Below, piece by piece: positions 5,403 to 7,803 of a stretch of DNA of 7,803 bases. The position numbers and the translations under genes are program-made. Numbering within the stretch: the stretch's first letter is position 1; each line of letters opens with the position of its first letter. Source of the stretch: an uncultured Allobaculum sp. (lineage in GTDB: Bacteria; Bacillota_I; Bacilli_A; Erysipelotrichales; Erysipelotrichaceae); assembly GCA_948467695.1 (NCBI GenBank), contig CAOKFJ010000073.1, positions 1 to 7,803 on the forward strand. The letters run 5' to 3'. Under the pieces are notes generated by a model, which was not told the DNA's origin, searched no databases, and saw only the letters and a list, made by a program, of their open reading frames with translations.

Positions 5403-6719
5403 TTAGAGTTCTTCCTGATGGGTAGCGAAGAGGTATTCATCGATTGTGTTTTTAACACGATCTTTGATCAGCTCTTCGGGTTTGGCTTCCAGTTTGCCCT
5501 GACGTACTTTTGTGTACTGGATCGGCATGAACTGGGAGAGAACAGCGAGGTTGACGCCTTCTTTGTTCAGGTTGTCGAACAGTTTAGCCAGTGCCTTCTG
5601 CACGTTTTCGTCCGGCATGTAGTAGCGGGAACGTTCGGAGAAGGAGAATTTGCGTTTGAACCACAGTTCGTTTTCGTTTCCATGGTAGTGTTTAGCCCAG
5701 TTTTTGGGTTCTTTGAGCATTGCTTCTTCGAGAACATCGATGAAGTGGCTTGCTTCGTCTTCGCGTCCGTGGAACATCATTTCTTCCATGTAAGCAAGAG
5801 CGAAGATAGCTTCGCGTGCAGCGTATGTCAGACCAGGTCCGACTTTCAGGATGCCGACACCGTCTTCAACCAGTTCGCGCAGTTTGTACTGTGTCTGGTA
5901 GTCAGTGGAGTGACCTTCGAATACGAGGTTGTCGAAATCTTTGATGCTTGCCATCAGTTCAGCAGCTTTTGCGCGGTCGTATTCTGTGCATCCAGCGTCT
6001 TTTTCTTCAACACCGGGCTGTACAACTACACCGATAACGTCTGCCCATGTATCATCGAGGCCTCTGTCTTTGAAGGCTTTTTCGAATGTGGCAACAGTGT
6101 TTTTGAAGTCTTCCACTTTGGTAACCTGCATGCCGGAGTTGTCGCCGGTAGCGCCGCCGGGGATAGGTACTTCGGAACCAACGATGTATACGGGACGTAC
6201 AGCATCGGGATCTTCAGCTTTGAGTTCCTGATAAGCTTTTTCGCAGACTTCAGCGAGTTCAGCGCCGCGGCGTGCGATGGTTTCGTCGCTCAGACGAACT
6301 TCGGGATCGTCATCGGCAACTTTCATGGAAGTGTCGATATGGATTTTTGTGAAGCCGGCTTTTACATAGTCGTGCACGAGAGTGCGTGCGTAAGCCATTG
6401 CTTCTTCTTCCGGCAGATTCTGCACGGTGAGAGGTCCGAGGTGATCTCCGCCCAGATAGATCAGTTTCGGATCAGTGCCGATTTCTTCGGCTTTCTTCAG
6501 GACGAATTCCTTGAAGTCTTTCGGTGTCATTCCCGAGTAGCCGCCGTTCTGGTCAACCTGGTTAGCGGTCGACTCGATCAGGCATACAGCGTTGTCATCG
6601 CGTGCTTTTTCCAGTACAGCTTCGATAACGAACGGGTTCGAAGAGCATGCGGAGTAGATACCTACGGATTCTCCGGCTTTCTGCTTCTTCACAATGTTTT
6701 TTAATGTGTTTTCAGGCAT
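5403..6719 (-). CDS. gatZ: GatZ/KbaZ-like D-tagatose-bisphosphate aldolase subunit (non-catalytic type)
   Basis: The 438-residue protein belongs to the GatZ/KbaZ family, slightly longer than the roughly 420-residue E. coli members. Conserved segments are YSACSSNPFVIEAVLEKA (22-39), IESTANQVDQNGGYSGMTP (48-66), LGGDHLGP (89-96, H93), AGFTKIHIDTSM (121-132, H127), GSEVPIPGGA (181-190), FEGHSTDYQT (267-276, H270), KVGPGLTYAAREAIFAL (292-308) and FSFSERSRYYMP (358-369). In enterobacteria GatZ and KbaZ stabilise the class II aldolases GatY and KbaY, which split tagatose-1,6-bisphosphate into dihydroxyacetone phosphate and glyceraldehyde-3-phosphate. No GatY/KbaY gene is in this window. Family members standing alone have been linked to ketose or ketose-phosphate 4-epimerase activity, so this copy may be a sugar-phosphate epimerase; that is inference. 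The start has AGGAGGG at 6724-6730, four bases upstream. No truncation is seen. Confidence 0.94.
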   Translation of the reverse strand: MPENTLKNIVKKQKAGESVGIYSACSSNPFVIEAVLEKARDDNAVCLIESTANQVDQNGGYSGMTPKDFKEFVLKKAEEIGTDPKLIYLGGDHLGPLTVQNLPEEEAMAYARTLVHDYVKAGFTKIHIDTSMKVADDDPEVRLSDETIARRGAELAEVCEKAYQELKAEDPDAVRPVYIVGSEVPIPGGATGDNSGMQVTKVEDFKNTVATFEKAFKDRGLDDTWADVIGVVVQPGVEEKDAGCTEYDRAKAAELMASIKDFDNLVFEGHSTDYQTQYKLRELVEDGVGILKVGPGLTYAAREAIFALAYMEEMMFHGREDEASHFIDVLEEAMLKEPKNWAKHYHGNENELWFKRKFSFSERSRYYMPDENVQKALAKLFDNLNKEGVNLAVLSQFMPIQYTKVRQGKLEAKPEELIKDRVKNTIDEYLFATHQEEL

Positions 6720-6741
6720 AAAACCCTCCTTGGATGTCTTT

Positions 6742-6768
6742 ATTGTATCCGATTTTAGTTCTGACTAA
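6742..6768 (-). promoter_or_regulatory. Candidate gatZ promoter with overlapping dyad
   Basis: The minus strand carries TACAAT (6742-6747), 22 bases before the gatZ start. A perfect palindrome TTAGT-TCTG-ACTAA (6755-6768) covers the spacer and reaches the -35 position, where no TTGACA is visible. This placement suits a repressor operator. Confidence 0.45.
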
Positions 6769-6818
6769 TTTGCACAAATAGATTTCGAATATGCATAAAA
6801 TATCATTTTTGTGCAAAT
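6768..6818. repeat. Inverted pair of ATTTGCACAAA sites upstream of gatZ
   Basis: ATTTGCACAAA (6768-6778) recurs as its exact reverse complement TTTGTGCAAAT (6808-6818), with 29 bases between. Each site is itself nearly symmetric (TTTG-NN-CAAA), as expected for a dimeric repressor half-pair. The centres are about 40 bases apart, close to four helical turns, which would place two bound dimers on one DNA face. A simple RNA hairpin is the alternative. Confidence 0.5.
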
Positions 6819-6896
6819 GTGCGTCTGAAAATGCGACTAGAATTTGCGTGCGGGAAAAAGTCGATTGCGGGATGCTGAAAAGGAATTTTCAGACCG

Positions 6897-6913
6897 TTCG
6901 CAAACGTTTGAAA
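6897..6913. promoter_or_regulatory. LacI-family or cre-like operator
   Basis: The site contains the perfect palindrome CAAACGTTTG (6901-6910) with a central CG, inside TTCGCAAACGTTTGAAA. Central-CG palindromes of this kind are bound by LacI/GalR-family regulators, and the minus-strand reading approximates the CcpA cre consensus with about two mismatches. It lies about 180 bases upstream of the gatZ start. No binding is demonstrated. Confidence 0.35.
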
Positions 6914-7135
6914 GCAAAAGGATGCAGACCGCTTCAAGAGCAAACGCAAGTTTAAACGGTAGATGTGGGCCCGGCATTCATATAAGGAGCAGAGGGTACG
7001 AAAAGCATTGAAGAGCAGGAGCGCAGGGGGAAACAGAAACAGGATACCGACGGTAATGGCAGATAACGTTTTGGCAGAAATCAAAGTTGCGGGGCGGAGG
7101 AAATAGAGAAAAATCAAGATGCCAATTCGATATCA

Positions 7136-7149
7136 ATTTGATATCAAAT
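7136..7149. promoter_or_regulatory. Perfect 14-base palindrome ATTTGATATCAAAT
   Basis: ATTTGATATCAAAT is fully self-complementary, and a partial copy (GATATCAA, 7129-7136) overlaps its left side by one base. It lies 68 bases upstream of the plus-strand terminator. It is a plausible operator for a dimeric repressor. Related ATTTGAA/TTCAAAT words recur at 7306-7346 near the transporter start. Confidence 0.4.
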
Positions 7150-7216
7150 AGGTGAATAACGGCGAAATGAAATAAAAATGACCATCGACAAAAATGCAAA
7201 TCGGTTACTGTAAGGG

Positions 7217-7244
7217 CTTTGAGCATATCGCTCAAAGTTTTTTT
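7217..7244 (+). terminator. Intrinsic terminator upstream of the transporter
   Basis: CTTTGAGC (7217-7224) and GCTCAAAG (7230-7237) form a perfect 8-base stem with a five-base loop, followed by seven T residues. It is a textbook plus-strand terminator, yet no convincing plus-strand gene lies before it back to 6720. It must end a short untranslated transcript, an attenuated leader of the transporter gene, or an unrecognised small gene. Confidence 0.85.
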
Positions 7245-7302
7245 GTTGTTTTCTCGGGCATGAAAATACCGCTTCAGCATAGCGGGTCTAAAATTTGCAT
7301 AG

Positions 7303-7348
7303 GCTTCAAATTAAGAAAACATAAAGATTTGAATCAATGATTTGAAGC
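7303..7348. repeat. Inverted repeat just upstream of the transporter start
   Basis: GCTTCAAAT (7303-7311) and ATTTGAAGC (7340-7348) are exact reverse complements, with a third ATTTGAA at 7327-7333 between them. The cluster ends about 30 bases before the start codon. It could be a set of operator half-sites or a leader hairpin affecting translation. The promoter here is unclear; TTGCAT (7295-7300) with CATAAA (7320-7325) is a poor candidate with a 19-base spacer. Confidence 0.4.
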
Positions 7349-7380
7349 GGAAAAGATTCAAAAAAGAAAGGCGGGATTTT

Positions 7381-7803
7381 ATGGCAGCATTCGCTCCCTG
7401 GATCGCATCATTCATCTTTCTTCTGATGTTTGTGCTGATTATCCTCGACAAATGGCCGCACCACTACATCACTCTGGCTTGCGGCGCAGCGACGCTGATC
7501 TGCAGTCCACCGATGCCATATGGCAGACGCTGAACGTGCAGTCCATTTTCACACCCGGCTTCTGGCATGCAGCCAGTGAAGCGGGCGAGGCCTCCAGCGG
7601 CATCAACTGGTCGACGATTATTTTTATCGCCGGCATGATGGTCATGGTTGAAGGCATGGCGGAATCCGGCTTTTTCCAGTGGCTCTGTCTGCGCCTGGCT
7701 AAGCTTGTTCACTACAAAGCATCTTCCATCTTTGTCGTGTTCATGCTTATGTCTGCGATTCTCTCGATGTTCATCGACTCCATCACAGTCATTCTGTTCC
7801 TGG
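7381..7803 (+). pseudogene. ArsB/NhaD-type ion transporter, frameshifted, cut by window end
   Basis: This is the 5' part of an ArsB/NhaD (ion transporter superfamily) membrane carrier, a group that moves sodium, arsenite or anions. The ATG at 7381 follows AAGGCGGG by five bases. The first frame gives a helix (MAAFAPWIASFIFLLMFVLI), then a start of helix 2 (HYITLACGAATLI), and stops at 7531-7533 after 50 codons. From about 7497 the next frame continues without a stop to the window end. It encodes STDAIWQTLNVQSIF, INWSTIIFIAGMMVMVEGMA, SGFFQWLCLRLAKL and SMFIDSITVILFL, the usual family order of TIIFIxGMM and FxDSITVIL. Joining the frames leaves helix 2 only about 13 residues long, so several residues as well as the frame seem lost, consistent with a small deletion of 3n+1 bases. 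A sequencing error or a frameshifted but expressed gene are alternatives. No slippery site for programmed frameshifting is visible. Confidence 0.8.

Larger units (their letters stand above)
6720..7380. other. 661-base intergenic region rich in palindromes
   Basis: No convincing protein gene is visible. The minus-strand frame at 6803-7117 has a hydrophobic beginning but no ribosome site, starts on a non-ATG codon and matches nothing I know. Very short plus-strand frames lack spaced ribosome sites. Besides the sites listed separately there is a perfect 7-base hairpin with a GGAA loop (CTGAAAA/TTTTCAG, 6875-6892). There are also loose inverted repeats: ACCGTT/AACGGT at about 6893 and 6954, and TTGAAAGC/GCTTCAA at about 6909 and 6941. 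A structured RNA ending at the 7217-7244 terminator is possible, but I cannot assign a class. Confidence 0.5.

Noticed and set aside
5307..6704. Long plus-strand open frame (about 465 codons) opposite gatZ
   Set aside because: It is the antisense frame of a clear GatZ-like gene, extremely rich in Phe, Val and Cys, and it begins inside the terminator region.
6803..7117. Minus-strand frame of about 104 residues with hydrophobic start
   Set aside because: It begins with a non-ATG codon, has no ribosome site, overlaps several palindromes and resembles no family I know.
7491..7505. Programmed ribosomal frameshifting as an explanation of the transporter frame change
   Set aside because: No slippery heptamer or downstream stimulatory hairpin is evident, and residues of helix 2 are missing as well as the frame.

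Overview
The window reads as chromosomal DNA of a low-to-moderate GC Bacillota (Firmicutes). The reasons are strong AGGAGG ribosome-binding sites, PlsY-type acyl-phosphate glycerol acyltransfer, compact intergenic spaces closed by hairpin-plus-T terminators, and a carbohydrate/redox gene mix typical of gut or oral anaerobes. An erysipelotrichial host is possible but is only an impression. There are no RNA genes, IS elements, CRISPR arrays or phage genes.

Layout. (1) Positions 50-884 hold plsY on the minus strand, closed by a very long terminator hairpin. (2) Positions 901-1568 hold two tandem, diverged copies of one small cassette on the minus strand. Each copy has an upstream block, a TATAAT promoter, an AGGAGG site, a 38-39 residue single-helix membrane protein and a hairpin. 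The long open frame running upstream of plsY through this region is an artefact. (3) Positions 1612-2933 hold a PAP2-family membrane phosphatase (minus) with a long charged C-terminal tail and no visible Shine-Dalgarno sequence. (4) Positions 3107-5278 hold an aldo/keto reductase (minus) and a divergent LysR-type regulator (plus). Their 339-base shared control region carries two facing candidate promoters, each overlapped by a dyad. (5) Positions 5320-6719 start with a bidirectional terminator and continue with a GatZ/KbaZ-like protein (minus) that has no catalytic partner gene in view. (6) Positions 6720-7380 form a 661-base intergenic stretch with no convincing gene but many palindromes and a clean plus-strand terminator. 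(7) Positions 7381-7803 hold the 5' part of an ArsB/NhaD-type ion transporter (plus), broken by a frame change near 7495 and cut by the window end.

How the genes fit together. plsY and the PAP2 gene both concern membrane lipid intermediates, although each has its own terminator. The AKR/LysR pair looks like a classic divergent regulator-target unit. The GatZ-like gene belongs to galactitol/tagatose or ketose-phosphate metabolism and is probably controlled by sugar-responsive repressors acting on the palindromes upstream of it.

I did not find a clear new multi-gene system. The most interesting signals are the duplicated small-membrane-protein cassette, the solitary GatZ with its palindrome-rich upstream region, and the disrupted transporter.
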